NCBI GenBank assembly: GCA_003609755.1
Contig: AP017991.1
Location: 248,001 to 312,000, forward strand
From: Planktothrix agardhii NIES-204
Lineage (GTDB): Bacteria; Cyanobacteriota; Cyanobacteriia; Cyanobacteriales; Microcoleaceae
Reading direction: 5' to 3'
Length of the DNA: 64,000 bases
Shown here one piece after another: positions 48,336-56,966 of this stretch (positions are counted from its first letter, which is position 1; each line of letters opens with the position of its first letter). The notes beneath the pieces were generated by a model. The model was not told the origin of the DNA. It searched no databases and saw only the letters and a list, made by a program, of their open reading frames with translations. The position numbers and the translations under genes were made by a program.

Positions 48336-49466
48336 TTAGGTTTTTGGGTTTTTGGGACGATTAGGAGAACGATAGAAGGGACGTTTAACCACCGTTGCTG
48401 GGTAGGTTTTGCCCCGAATTTCAATATCTAAAGATTGACCAATTTTGGATAATGCTGTGGGAACATAGGCCATAGAAATGGCTTTTCCTAACGTTGGTGA
48501 TAGAGTTCCACTGGTAATTTCTCCCACGGTTTGACCATTAAATAAAACCGGATATCCGTGACGAGCAATATGGCGTCCTTGCATTTCTAAACCGACTAAT
48601 TTTTGAGTTACTCCGGCAGCTTTTTGCTGTTCTAAAGCTTGACGACCAATAAATTTTCCTTTAGTTTCCCAATGAATAATCCAATTTAAACCCGCTTCTA
48701 AGGGAGTTGTAGTTAAACTAATATCTTGTCCATATAAAGCCATTGCCGCTTCTAAACGCAGGGTATCTCTAGCACCTAAACCACAGGGAATTACCCCCGC
48801 AGTGGCTAAACTTTTCCATAATTCCACACCAACAGAAGGAGCAACCATCACTTCAAAACCATCTTCTCCGGTGTATCCGGTGCGGGCGATGAAGGCTGGT
48901 TTTCCGAGTACGGTGGTGGTAATATGACCAAAAAATTTAACTTCAGAAAGACTATCCCCGACAAAAGGCTGTAATGTGGCTTCAGCCTGGGGCCCTTGAA
49001 CCGCTAATAGGACTTTATCTCGCGATAAGTCTTCTAATACTATCGCCTGATCCTCAATATGGGCAATGATCCAAGCCTTATCTCTGGATTTTGTCGCCGC
49101 ATTCACAATCATTACCCCTTGCGGCAGATTCGTTACCGGGTCAATCCCCTGATCATAAAAAATAATATCGTCTAAAATTCCCCCCTGGGCATTTAAGAGG
49201 GCGCTATATTGGGCTTCACCTGGCTGTAAACGGCTCAAATCCGAAGGGACAAGGGATTGTAAGGCTTCGATGAGTTTTTCCCCACGCAGAATAAATTTGC
49301 CCATGTGGGAGATATCAAACATTCCCACCGCTTGACGGACAGCTTCATGTTCTCGGTTAATTCCGCTAAATTGAACCGCCATTTCCCAACCTGCGAAGGG
49401 CACCATGCGGCCATTCAGTTCAACGGAGACGTTATACAGGGGAGTATGAGAAAGGGTCGTTGTCAT
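48336..49466 (-). CDS. gcvT: Glycine cleavage system T protein (aminomethyltransferase)
   Basis: T protein moves the methylene of the aminomethyl lipoate arm of H protein to tetrahydrofolate, releasing ammonia; important for photorespiratory glycine use. The 376 residues contain [59 protein letters not shown] and [16 protein letters not shown]. No H or P protein gene is adjacent. No glycine riboswitch was recognised upstream. Confidence 0.96.
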   Translation of the reverse strand: MTTTLSHTPLYNVSVELNGRMVPFAGWEMAVQFSGINREHEAVRQAVGMFDISHMGKFILRGEKLIEALQSLVPSDLSRLQPGEAQYSALLNAQGGILDDIIFYDQGIDPVTNLPQGVMIVNAATKSRDKAWIIAHIEDQAIVLEDLSRDKVLLAVQGPQAEATLQPFVGDSLSEVKFFGHITTTVLGKPAFIARTGYTGEDGFEVMVAPSVGVELWKSLATAGVIPCGLGARDTLRLEAAMALYGQDISLTTTPLEAGLNWIIHWETKGKFIGRQALEQQKAAGVTQKLVGLEMQGRHIARHGYPVLFNGQTVGEITSGTLSPTLGKAISMAYVPTALSKIGQSLDIEIRGKTYPATVVKRPFYRSPNRPKNPKT

Positions 49467-49640
49467 GTTCAGTATCAGGTTTCGGTTTTCGGGTGACGAT
49501 GGGTTTTTGGGTCAATCGTTGAATTTCTCCCGTTGTGATTATCATACTACCGTTGTTAAACCAATTCTTAATACCCAACAACTGAGTTCTGATATTAGAA
49601 TGGTTAGAACCGCTCAATTGTAGTTTTACAGGATTTATTC

Positions 49641-50744
49641 ATGTCAATATTGGCAGCGATCGCCGTTCTTGCAGTATTAATTTTTGTTCATGAACTGGGG
49701 CATTTTTTAGCCGCCCGTCTCCAACATATCCATGTTAATCGTTTTTCGATTGGCTTTGGCCCGATATTATGGAAATATCAAGGGTCAGAAACCGAGTATG
49801 CAATTCGAGGTTTACCCTTGGGGGGATATGTGGGGTTTCCCGATGATGATCCTGAGAGTACGATTCCTAAAAATGATCCGAATTTACTGAGTAATCGTCC
49901 CGTTTTAGATCGGGCGATTGTGATTAGTGCGGGGGTAATTGCTAATTTGATTTTTGCCTATTTTTTATTGGTGACTCAAATTGGAATTATTGGGGTTCCT
50001 AGTTTTAACCCGGAACCGGGGGTGAAAGTTGCAGAAGTTACTCAAAATGTCAGTTCTGCGGCCAACCGAGCCGGAATTGAATCTAAAGATATTATTTTGG
50101 CTGTAGATGGTCAGGAATTAGGGGCTTCTGAAACTTCAATTAAAACCTTGATTGAAGCCATTAAAACCCATCCAAATCAACCTTTATCAGTACAGATTAA
50201 AAGACAGGATCAACTGGTATCTGTTAACCTGGTTCCCGATTTAGCAAGTGATGGGAAAGGTCGGATTGGAGTACAGTTAACCGCGAATGGCACGATTGTT
50301 CGTCATCGGGCTGCGAACCCAATTGAGGCATTAAGTAAGGGTGCAACGGAATTTCAACGGATTATTAACTTAACTGCATCTGGTTTCGGACAACTAATTA
50401 GTCGATTTAGTGAAACCGCAGAACAGTTATCTGGCCCGGTGGGAATTGTCAAATTTGGGGCCGATATTGCCCGTTCTGATCCGTGGAATTTACTGCAATT
50501 TGCGGCGTTAATTAGTATTAACTTAGCCTTCATTAATATTCTACCCCTTCCGGCTTTAGATGGCGGTCAGTTAGCCTTTTTGTTATTTGAAGCCCTGAGT
50601 GGTAAACCCTTACCTGAGAAAATTCAAGAAAATGTGATGCAAACGGGTTTGATGTTGTTATTAGGATTAGGGGTTTTCTTGATTATTCGAGATACGATTA
50701 ATCTTACGGATTTAGGTTGGGTGCGATCGCTATTTCAACAGTAA
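49641..50744 (+). CDS. rseP: RIP metalloprotease RseP (site-2 protease)
   Basis: Intramembrane zinc protease (M50B). The 367 residues have HELGH in the first membrane helix (His17, Glu18, His21), a PDZ domain at about 110-210 (ESKDIILAVDGQEL), and the second zinc-site motif LDGGQL in the third helix. The C-terminus ends in a final membrane segment. S2P enzymes cut anti-sigma factors or other membrane anchors in the bilayer. nth and rpsN follow closely on the same strand. Confidence 0.95.
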   Translation: MSILAAIAVLAVLIFVHELGHFLAARLQHIHVNRFSIGFGPILWKYQGSETEYAIRGLPLGGYVGFPDDDPESTIPKNDPNLLSNRPVLDRAIVISAGVIANLIFAYFLLVTQIGIIGVPSFNPEPGVKVAEVTQNVSSAANRAGIESKDIILAVDGQELGASETSIKTLIEAIKTHPNQPLSVQIKRQDQLVSVNLVPDLASDGKGRIGVQLTANGTIVRHRAANPIEALSKGATEFQRIINLTASGFGQLISRFSETAEQLSGPVGIVKFGADIARSDPWNLLQFAALISINLAFINILPLPALDGGQLAFLLFEALSGKPLPEKIQENVMQTGLMLLLGLGVFLIIRDTINLTDLGWVRSLFQQ

Positions 50745-50753
50745 ATAATTAAT

Positions 50754-51473
50754 ATGGTGACTCAGAAAAAGCGTAACCCAAAACAACGCGCCTTGGAAAT
50801 TTTATTACGACTAAAACGCTTGTATCCCGATGCAACCTGTAGTTTAAATTATCAAACTCCGGTGCAATTATTAGTCGCCACAATTCTATCGGCTCAATGC
50901 ACAGATGAACGGGTAAATCAAGTGACTCCGGCTCTATTTGCTCGGTTTCCCGACGCCCAAAGTTTAGCCAAAGCCGATATTACGGAACTGGAAACCCTAG
51001 TCAGGTCAACGGGGTTCTATCGGAACAAAGCCCGCCATATACAAGGCTCCTGTCAACTGTTGGCGGAAAAATACGGGGGACAACCGCCAAAAGTGATGGA
51101 ACAACTCTTAGAACTCCCAGGGGTAGCTCGTAAGACCGCTAACGTGGTGTTAGCCCATGGCTATGGGATTAATATGGGGGTGACGGTGGATACCCATGTT
51201 AAACGGCTGAGTCAACGGCTAGGACTGACTTCCCATAACGATCCAATTCGGATTGAGCGGGATCTAATGCCTTTGATTCCCCGGGAGGATTGGGAAAATT
51301 GGTCAATTCGCTTAATTTATCATGGTCGGGCCGTCTGTACAGCGCGTAGTCCAATGTGTTATAATTGCGAATTGTCTGATTTATGCCCCTCTGCTCAAGG
51401 ATCAACCGTCCCCAGCGCAGGAAAAAAACTTGGCTTTAGCATAAATAATTATTTACAAGGAGAACAGCCTTAA
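50754..51473 (+). CDS. nth: Endonuclease III
   Basis: DNA glycosylase/AP lyase for oxidised pyrimidines. The 239 residues contain [14 protein letters not shown]-like [12 protein letters not shown], the HhH motif [13 protein letters not shown] with catalytic Lys, the catalytic Asp in VDTHVKRL, and the C-terminal 4Fe-4S cluster Cys-x6-Cys-x2-Cys-x5-Cys ([17 protein letters not shown]). It starts 9 bases after the rseP stop and ends 1 base before the rpsN start, so the three genes are probably co-transcribed. Confidence 0.96.
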   Translation: MVTQKKRNPKQRALEILLRLKRLYPDATCSLNYQTPVQLLVATILSAQCTDERVNQVTPALFARFPDAQSLAKADITELETLVRSTGFYRNKARHIQGSCQLLAEKYGGQPPKVMEQLLELPGVARKTANVVLAHGYGINMGVTVDTHVKRLSQRLGLTSHNDPIRIERDLMPLIPREDWENWSIRLIYHGRAVCTARSPMCYNCELSDLCPSAQGSTVPSAGKKLGFSINNYLQGEQP

Positions 51474-51474
51474 T

Positions 51475-51777
51475 ATGGCTAAAAAAAGCATGATTGAGCG
51501 CAATAATAAGCGCAAAAGAACGGTAGAAAAATATGCGGAAAAACGCGCCGATCTGAAAGACCAATTTGAGCAAGCTGGGTCTCAATTGGAAAAAATGGAA
51601 ATTCACCGCAAAATCCAACAACTCCCCCGCGATAGTTCCAGAACCCGTGTCAGAAACCGTTGCTGGTTAACTGGACGCCCCAGAGGGTTCTATCGGGATT
51701 TTGGATTGTCTCGTAACGTTATCCGTGAAATGGCCCACGCAGGATTATTACCCGGTGTGGTTAAGTCCAGTTGGTAA
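51475..51777 (+). CDS. rpsN: 30S ribosomal protein S14
   Basis: The 100-residue long-type S14 lacks the zinc CxxC pairs; its only cysteine is in [17 protein letters not shown]. The conserved core RVRNRC...[34 protein letters not shown] is intact. It binds 16S rRNA in the head of the small subunit. It follows nth by one base, which is unusual company for a ribosomal gene. Confidence 0.97.
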   Translation: MAKKSMIERNNKRKRTVEKYAEKRADLKDQFEQAGSQLEKMEIHRKIQQLPRDSSRTRVRNRCWLTGRPRGFYRDFGLSRNVIREMAHAGLLPGVVKSSW

Positions 51778-51873
51778 TAGATAGGGGCGAGATATCCGAC
51801 GGTGGGTATCAAATGTCAGCTAAAAATAAGCTATAAAACTGAAAGTTAGTTGATTTTTTCTGATATAACAGGG

Positions 51874-51916
51874 AACAGCCCCCCAAACCCCCCGTGCACG
51901 GGCAGGGCTGTTTCAT
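51874..51916 (+). terminator. Terminator after rpsN
   Basis: AACAGCCC (51874-51881) pairs with GGGCTGTT (51905-51912) followed by TCATTTT. The 23-base loop contains a further C-rich/GTGCAC element. The following C-rich stretch (CCCCCAACCCCCTTCCC) resembles dispersed repeats. No gene lies in 51778-52083. Confidence 0.6.
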
Positions 51917-52083
51917 TTTCCATTGCCAACCCCTAAGACCTAACCCCCCAACCCCCTTCCCTAGTAAGGTTCCAAAAGTAATCCGATACCACCCTTGGCG
52001 CAGTCCTTATGCAATGGGTAAGGTTAGAACCGGGGTTCGCCATTCTCCTGTTTCTAAATTTTGCCAACTTAGTCGAATTAATC

Positions 52084-52959
52084 ATGAATAAACTCTTAAT
52101 TACAGGAGCTAGTGGTTTTTTAGGATGGCATCTTTGCCAACTTGCTCAAACTCAATGGCAAGTATATGGCTTAACTCATTCTCAAACTATTGATATTCCT
52201 AATATTTATCTTTTTAAGACAGATTTAACGGATATTCCAGGATTAAAAAATCTATTTCAAGAAATTAAACCCGATGCGGTTATTCATGCTGCGGCTCAAT
52301 CTCAACCCAACTTTTGTCAACAGTATCCTGAAATATCCTATCAAATTAATGTTATCGCTTCTTGGGAAATTGCTAAGCTTTGTGCTGAGTTGAATATTCC
52401 CTGTGTTTTTACTTCAACGGACTTAGTATTTAATGGTTTAAATCCACCCTATACGGAAACCGATCCCGTATCCCCAATTAGTTATTATGGGGAACAAAAA
52501 GTATTAGCTGAACAGGGAATGTTAGAACGCTATCCTCGAACAACTATTTGCAGAATGCCCTTAATGTTTGGGGATGTTCCTAACCATACCACCAGTTTTA
52601 TTCAGCCTTTTATTAAAACTTTAAAAGCAGGAAAAGAGTTAAATTTATTTGTAGATGAATTTAGAACTCCCGTGGGGGGAAATACCGCAGCTAAGGGATT
52701 ATTATTATTAGCCCTAGAAAATATATCAGGAATTTTGCATTTAGGAGGAAAAGAACGGATTTCTCGTTATGAATTTGGCTTACTCATGGCTGATATTTTA
52801 GAGCTTCCAAAGCATTTAATTAAACCCTGTTCTCAAGTGGATATTAAAATGTTAGCACCTCGTCCTCCTGATGTTTCTTTAGATAGTTATAAAGCCTTTA
52901 ATTTAGGATATCAGCCCCGATCAATTCGGGAGGAATTAAGTAGATTAATAGTAGATTAA
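52084..52959 (+). CDS. SDR-family dTDP-4-dehydrorhamnose reductase-like protein
   Basis: The start is the ATG at 52084 (MNKLLITGASGFLGWHL), giving 291 residues; the earlier ATG adds non-conserved sequence. The Rossmann fold has GASGFLG (NADP-binding GxxGxxG) and the catalytic YxxxK in ISYYGEQKVLAEQ, with VFTSTDLVFNG. It resembles RfbD (RmlD), which reduces dTDP-4-keto-L-rhamnose, but no other rhamnose gene is near, so another nucleotide-sugar or metabolite reductase is possible. Confidence 0.8.
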   Translation: MNKLLITGASGFLGWHLCQLAQTQWQVYGLTHSQTIDIPNIYLFKTDLTDIPGLKNLFQEIKPDAVIHAAAQSQPNFCQQYPEISYQINVIASWEIAKLCAELNIPCVFTSTDLVFNGLNPPYTETDPVSPISYYGEQKVLAEQGMLERYPRTTICRMPLMFGDVPNHTTSFIQPFIKTLKAGKELNLFVDEFRTPVGGNTAAKGLLLLALENISGILHLGGKERISRYEFGLLMADILELPKHLIKPCSQVDIKMLAPRPPDVSLDSYKAFNLGYQPRSIREELSRLIVD

Positions 52960-53068
52960 TAATTCTCATGGTAAGCTAGAATCTATAATGCAATACATGA
53001 GCGAGAGAATAGATATCAAAAAACAACAATACCATTCGCTAAAAATAAACAAATAGGAGCATCAATTT

Positions 53069-54127
53069 ATGTACAACACGAAAGCTTATTCCGCAGCCAG
53101 TGCAACATCAGCGCTGTCCTCCACCCAGATCGGACGACGGGATCTAACCGAACACGACGTACAGATTGAGATCCTTTTCTGCGGTATCTGCCACTCCGAC
53201 ATCCATTCGGTGCGTAACGAGTGGAGCAGCGTCATGCCCACTACCTACCCAATTGTCCCCGGTCATGAGATCGTCGGCCGTGTTACCCAGGTTGGCTCGG
53301 CAGTTACGAAGTACAAGCCCGATGACCTCGCTGCGGTTGGTTGCCTGGTTGACTCCGATGGTACTTGCCCCCATTGCCAAGCTAATCTTGAGCAGTTCTG
53401 CCCGAACCTAACCTTCACCTTCAACTCTCCCGACAAGCACCTCGGAGGCGTTACTTATGGGGGCTACTCCGATAGTATTGTTGTTGATGAACGCTTCGTT
53501 CTACGAGTTCCTACTAACCTCAATCTCCCTGGAGTCGCGCCACTTCTGTGCGCCGGGATTACAACCTACTCACCCCTGCGTCACTGGGGCGTTACTAAAG
53601 GTAAGAAAGTTGGCGTGGTCGGTCTTGGTGGGCTCGGTCACATGGGGGTGAAATTTGCTCATGCGTTTGGAGCCCATGTCGTTGTCTTTACGACTTCACC
53701 CGATAAGAAAGAAGACGCGCTCCGTCTTGGTGCCGACGAAGTGGTTGTCTCCCGCAACGCCGACGAGATTCAGCAGCACGCTGGCAGTTTCGATTTTATT
53801 CTCGATACCGTCTCCGCTAATCACGATATTAACGCCTATCTCAACCTGCTTCGCCTTGACGGTAACATCACCCTTGTCGGTGTCCCGGAGAAACCCCTGG
53901 ATGTTTCGGCATTCAGCCTGATCATGGCTCGCCGCAGTCTTTCTGGCTCTAGCATCGGTGGGATCGCCGAAACCCAAGAGATGCTCGACTTTTGTGGCAA
54001 ACACAACATCACTGCCGATGTCGAAGTTATCCCAATCCAGAAGGTTAACGAAGCCTACGAGCGACTGCTCAAGTCCGATGTGAAGTACCGCTTCTGCATA
54101 GATATGGCATCCCTTAAATCTGCATAA
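53069..54127 (+). CDS. Zinc-dependent NAD(P) alcohol dehydrogenase (CAD/YahK family)
   Basis: The 352-residue MDR enzyme has catalytic zinc Cys41 (FCGICHSDIH), GHEIVGRV, and Rossmann GLGGLGHMGVKFAHA. The structural-zinc loop reads SDGTCPHCQANLEQFC: an Asp stands where the first of four cysteines usually lies, which may still bind zinc. The family reduces aldehydes with NADPH. The DNA is clearly richer in G+C, especially in third positions, than the genes around it. That points to horizontal origin or strong codon selection. AGGAG precedes the start. Confidence 0.88.
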   Translation: MYNTKAYSAASATSALSSTQIGRRDLTEHDVQIEILFCGICHSDIHSVRNEWSSVMPTTYPIVPGHEIVGRVTQVGSAVTKYKPDDLAAVGCLVDSDGTCPHCQANLEQFCPNLTFTFNSPDKHLGGVTYGGYSDSIVVDERFVLRVPTNLNLPGVAPLLCAGITTYSPLRHWGVTKGKKVGVVGLGGLGHMGVKFAHAFGAHVVVFTTSPDKKEDALRLGADEVVVSRNADEIQQHAGSFDFILDTVSANHDINAYLNLLRLDGNITLVGVPEKPLDVSAFSLIMARRSLSGSSIGGIAETQEMLDFCGKHNITADVEVIPIQKVNEAYERLLKSDVKYRFCIDMASLKSA

Positions 54128-54237
54128 CCGAGTTGGAAACTCGAAGTGGTTATCCGTTAACAAACTTATCGGGAGTCATGGGTAAGTCTCGCAGGCACTT
54201 ACCTGTGGCATGATAAATGATAACTGATGACTGAAAT

Positions 54238-54819
54238 TCAAGCTGAAAGTTTAATCAATAAACTTGTAACTTTTGCGCCTAAACTTTCTACATCCTGCTG
54301 TTGTTTGGGATCTTTTAAATTTCCATCGGGATTAAAGGCTTCAAAGGCTTGAGAAATAGAGCGTTGTTGAGGAATAACTAATACCCCAATACTTTCTAAA
54401 ATAGCCCGAACATGAACTAACCCGCGCATTCCTCCAAACCCTCCAGGGGAGGCGCTCATAATCGCTGCAATTTTATTATTAAAACAAGCTAATCCGGGTA
54501 AATTGGGTTCGGGACGGGATGCCCAATCAATGGCATTTTTTAATAACGGTGTAATCGAACTATTATACTCAGGACAGGCAATTAATAAGCCTTGATGGGC
54601 TAACATTAAATCTTTAAATTCACGAACAGCTACCGGAATGCCCTGTTGGGCTTCTAAATCTTCATCAAATAAAGGCATCGGGAAATCCCGTAAATCAATA
54701 TAGGTGACTTCCACCCCGGCTGTTTTGGCTCCGGCGGCTGCAATTTGGACTAACTTTTTATTATAGGAAGTTTCCTTAGCACTTCCAGCAAAGGCGAGAA
54801 TTTTGGGAGAATTTACCAT
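54238..54819 (-). CDS. NADPH-dependent FMN reductase (flavodoxin-like)
   Basis: The 193-residue protein has the flavodoxin-like fold: LAFAGSAKETSYNKKLVQIAA (phosphate-binding loop), the active-site PEYNSSITPLLKNAIDW and SPGGFGGMRGLVH. Family members reduce FMN, quinones or azo dyes. Together with the adjacent alcohol dehydrogenase it converges at 54127/54238. A short inverted repeat (GGTAAGT/ACTTACC, about 54183-54206) lies between. Confidence 0.88.
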   Translation of the reverse strand: MVNSPKILAFAGSAKETSYNKKLVQIAAAGAKTAGVEVTYIDLRDFPMPLFDEDLEAQQGIPVAVREFKDLMLAHQGLLIACPEYNSSITPLLKNAIDWASRPEPNLPGLACFNNKIAAIMSASPGGFGGMRGLVHVRAILESIGVLVIPQQRSISQAFEAFNPDGNLKDPKQQQDVESLGAKVTSLLIKLSA

Positions 54820-54832
54820 GATGGTATCCTAA

Positions 54833-55783
54833 TTATTTCTGCGTATTATTATAAGTTAAAGTTGGGGAATTTGCCAAATTTTTTGCTTGAATAATCGGGC
54901 AAAAATCCGATAATTGTTGCAGATGAGTTAGGGTGATTTCAGGTTTATCTCGGTACATGGTCACCTGTCCACTAATATAGACATAACTCCGTCCTAACCC
55001 CGTATATCGTTTATTAATTAAATGAATGATAGGAGAATCTTTATTATTACTAGCTTCAGGAATCCATAATTTTAAATTCCGATCTTTTGTTCCAGTATGA
55101 ATAATCCCACTATTGCCAATCCATTTAGTAATTCCCTCCTGTAAATCACAGAAAATAGTAATAGATTGTTGCTTCATTGCTGCTAATAATATATTAGGAT
55201 AATCTAAACGCACGGATAACACGCCATTCGGTTGTCCATAGCGACGAAAATCATCCACAATCGCAGCGCGTAACGACCACCAAGGCATTAAAATAGTATA
55301 GTTTCTAAAGGCACTACTTTCGTTGGTTTGGCGATTCCAAATCATGCGATTATGGGCTTGGGCATCGGCTTCAGCCCGCATCATTTCTTGATGATATAAT
55401 CGAGAATTTCCATATTTAATAAAATAAGGACTCCACCCTTCCTTAATTAATTTTAAATTATAATTTTCTCCCTGTTTATGAACATAACAAATTAATCGTC
55501 CGTGATGATCTCGATATTTTTCTAAACACACTTCTGCTGGTTCATTGCCATCAAATTCAATATCGACTTTTGTTAAAAAACCATGTTCATTCATAAAATA
55601 TTGTTGTGCCATTTCTGCGGCGGCAATTCCCGCATTTGTTCGGGGTTTAGAATCATGGTTGAGTATTTCTTCGGTATCCACACAATCGAGTCTTAAAAAT
55701 TCCCGCTTATCATTGAGTAACACCTTAATGGTGTCCCCATCCACGACTTTTGTGACTTGTAAATTCTTAATCCGAGTTCCCAC
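54833..55783 (-). CDS. Thermonuclease-family (SNase-like) protein with C-terminal extension
   Basis: The 316-residue protein starts at GTG. Residues 1-150 are a staphylococcal-nuclease domain: VTKVVDGDTIKVLL, EFLRLDCVDTEE (active-site Arg and acidic residues), KYRDHHGRLICYV and LIKEGWSPYFIKYG. About 150 more residues (GQPNGVLSVRLDYPNILLA, SYVYISGQVTMYRDKPEITL) contain an OB-fold-like segment. No signal peptide is evident, unlike classical secreted thermonuclease. The NADPH-FMN reductase gene follows after 13 bases on the same strand. Confidence 0.75.
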   Translation of the reverse strand: MGTRIKNLQVTKVVDGDTIKVLLNDKREFLRLDCVDTEEILNHDSKPRTNAGIAAAEMAQQYFMNEHGFLTKVDIEFDGNEPAEVCLEKYRDHHGRLICYVHKQGENYNLKLIKEGWSPYFIKYGNSRLYHQEMMRAEADAQAHNRMIWNRQTNESSAFRNYTILMPWWSLRAAIVDDFRRYGQPNGVLSVRLDYPNILLAAMKQQSITIFCDLQEGITKWIGNSGIIHTGTKDRNLKLWIPEASNNKDSPIIHLINKRYTGLGRSYVYISGQVTMYRDKPEITLTHLQQLSDFCPIIQAKNLANSPTLTYNNTQK

Positions 55784-55926
55784 AATATTTGATTTTCCTT
55801 TTCGTTATAATTGATACAATTTCTCTTGGTACTGGCATTAATCGTCGTCGCCATAATACCATAGTTGGTTAAAATTGCATCCTAAATATTGATTAAGATG
55901 AAACTTATTAGGTATAATTATTAAAG

Positions 55927-56034
55927 ATGAATGATCCTAACCTGATTTTACAGGTTGTTTTTTACAAATCTGAACTTGACAATGAGCCTGTTAGAGAATG
56001 GCTAAAGTCCTTTCAGTTAGACAAGGAGATTTTT
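55927..56034 (+). pseudogene. RelE/HigB-type toxin remnant, in frame with downstream Uma2 gene
   Basis: The first 36 codons read VVFYKSELDNEPVREWLKSFQLDKEI, which matches the N-terminus of phage-type Gp49/RelE toxins (VVFY...NEPVREWLK). It then continues without a stop into the Uma2 reading frame, while an AAGGAG site and ATG mark an independent Uma2 start. The toxin body is missing. Confidence 0.6.
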
Positions 56035-56037
56035 CTC

Positions 56038-56613
56038 ATGGCACTGATGACAATAAAAGACTTAGAAAACTTACAAGCAACTCTCTCGGAAGCTGGACAG
56101 GATTACCAATTAGAACTTGAAAATGGGAAAATTATCGTTATGGGGCCATCAGATATTATCTCTAGCGAAATAGGTGTCCGTTTAATTGCCTTTCTTTTCG
56201 CTTGGGTTGAACCTCGTCGCTTAGGGCGAATATTTGACTCCGCAGGAGGTTTTATCATGCCCGATACTAACTTAAAAGCACCAGATGTTTCTTTTGTTCG
56301 TGCATCTCAGCTACAACAAAGTGTCCGATACTTTGCCAAATTAGTTCCAGATTTAGTTGTAGAAATTAAATCTCAAAGTGATCGAGTTAAAACACTAGAA
56401 AAAAAACTCAAAAAGTTTTTAGAATTAGGTGCAATTGTGGGAATTTTGATTGACCCTGATGAATTGACTGTTACCGTTTATCGACCGACAGGGGAACCCA
56501 TTATATTAGCAAATGAAGATATTTTAACTCTACCCGAACTATTTCCCGGTTGGGAATTATCAATTTCTGCATTATGGCCGCCTATTTTCACAGAAGCAGA
56601 AGTTGATGATTAA
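56038..56613 (+). CDS. Uma2 family nuclease-fold protein, copy 4
   Basis: The ATG at 56038 is chosen because AAGGAG lies about 10 bases upstream and the Uma2 sequence (MALMTIKDLENLQ) begins there; 191 residues. Key blocks are KAPDVSFVRAS and PDLVVEIKSQSDRVKTLEKKLKKFLELGAIVGILIDP, with the catalytic-type D and E-x-K. The frame is open upstream into a RelE-like remnant, so a longer fused product from 55927 is also possible. Confidence 0.85.
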   Translation: MALMTIKDLENLQATLSEAGQDYQLELENGKIIVMGPSDIISSEIGVRLIAFLFAWVEPRRLGRIFDSAGGFIMPDTNLKAPDVSFVRASQLQQSVRYFAKLVPDLVVEIKSQSDRVKTLEKKLKKFLELGAIVGILIDPDELTVTVYRPTGEPIILANEDILTLPELFPGWELSISALWPPIFTEAEVDD

Positions 56614-56836
56614 ACGAGAGGTTCTATTAAATCAATAATTTGCTCAAATTGATATTGACGCACCAGTTTAGTCAAGATTTTAGCTAAAGCAGCGTCGGTT
56701 TCAGGAATTTCTGGAATTAATCTCATGATTTGCTGCTCATCTGCTTCGAGAACTGCTCGATATAATATACGATTTCCTTGATTATCGGCTGAATAAGCTG
56801 ATTTATAAACTGTGATAAATTTTAAATACTATAAAA
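56613..56836 (-). pseudogene. Unrecognised protein C-terminal fragment
   Basis: The minus strand gives about 74 codons open from a stop near 56837 with no start: FITVYKSAYSADNQGN, RILYRAVLEADEQQIMRLIPE and LVRQYQFEQIIDLIEPLV, then stop. The text is coherent and protein-like, so it is probably the tail of a lost gene. Family not known to me. Confidence 0.3.
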
Positions 56837-56861
56837 AATCTAGGGAAGATCACAAAATCAA

Positions 56862-56966
56862 CACTAATAACTGATAACTGATAACTGATAACTGATAACT
56901 AATAACTGATAACTAATAACTAATAACTGATAACTGATAACTGATAACTGATAACTGATAACTGAT
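56862..56966. repeat. Long heptanucleotide tandem array (AACTGAT/AACTAAT)
   Basis: About 15 consecutive heptamers, mostly ATAACTG with some ATAACTA variants, run right up to the acs stop codon. Confidence 0.95.

Noticed and set aside
49467-49640. Possible glycine riboswitch before gcvT
   Set aside because: No tandem aptamer-like conserved core was found in the leader on the minus strand.
51475-51777. Zinc-dependent S14 paralogue
   Set aside because: Only one cysteine is present and the length is 100 residues; it is the ordinary zinc-free form.
56862-56966. CRISPR or iteron array
   Set aside because: Contiguous heptamers without spacers and no replication or Cas gene nearby; a short tandem repeat.
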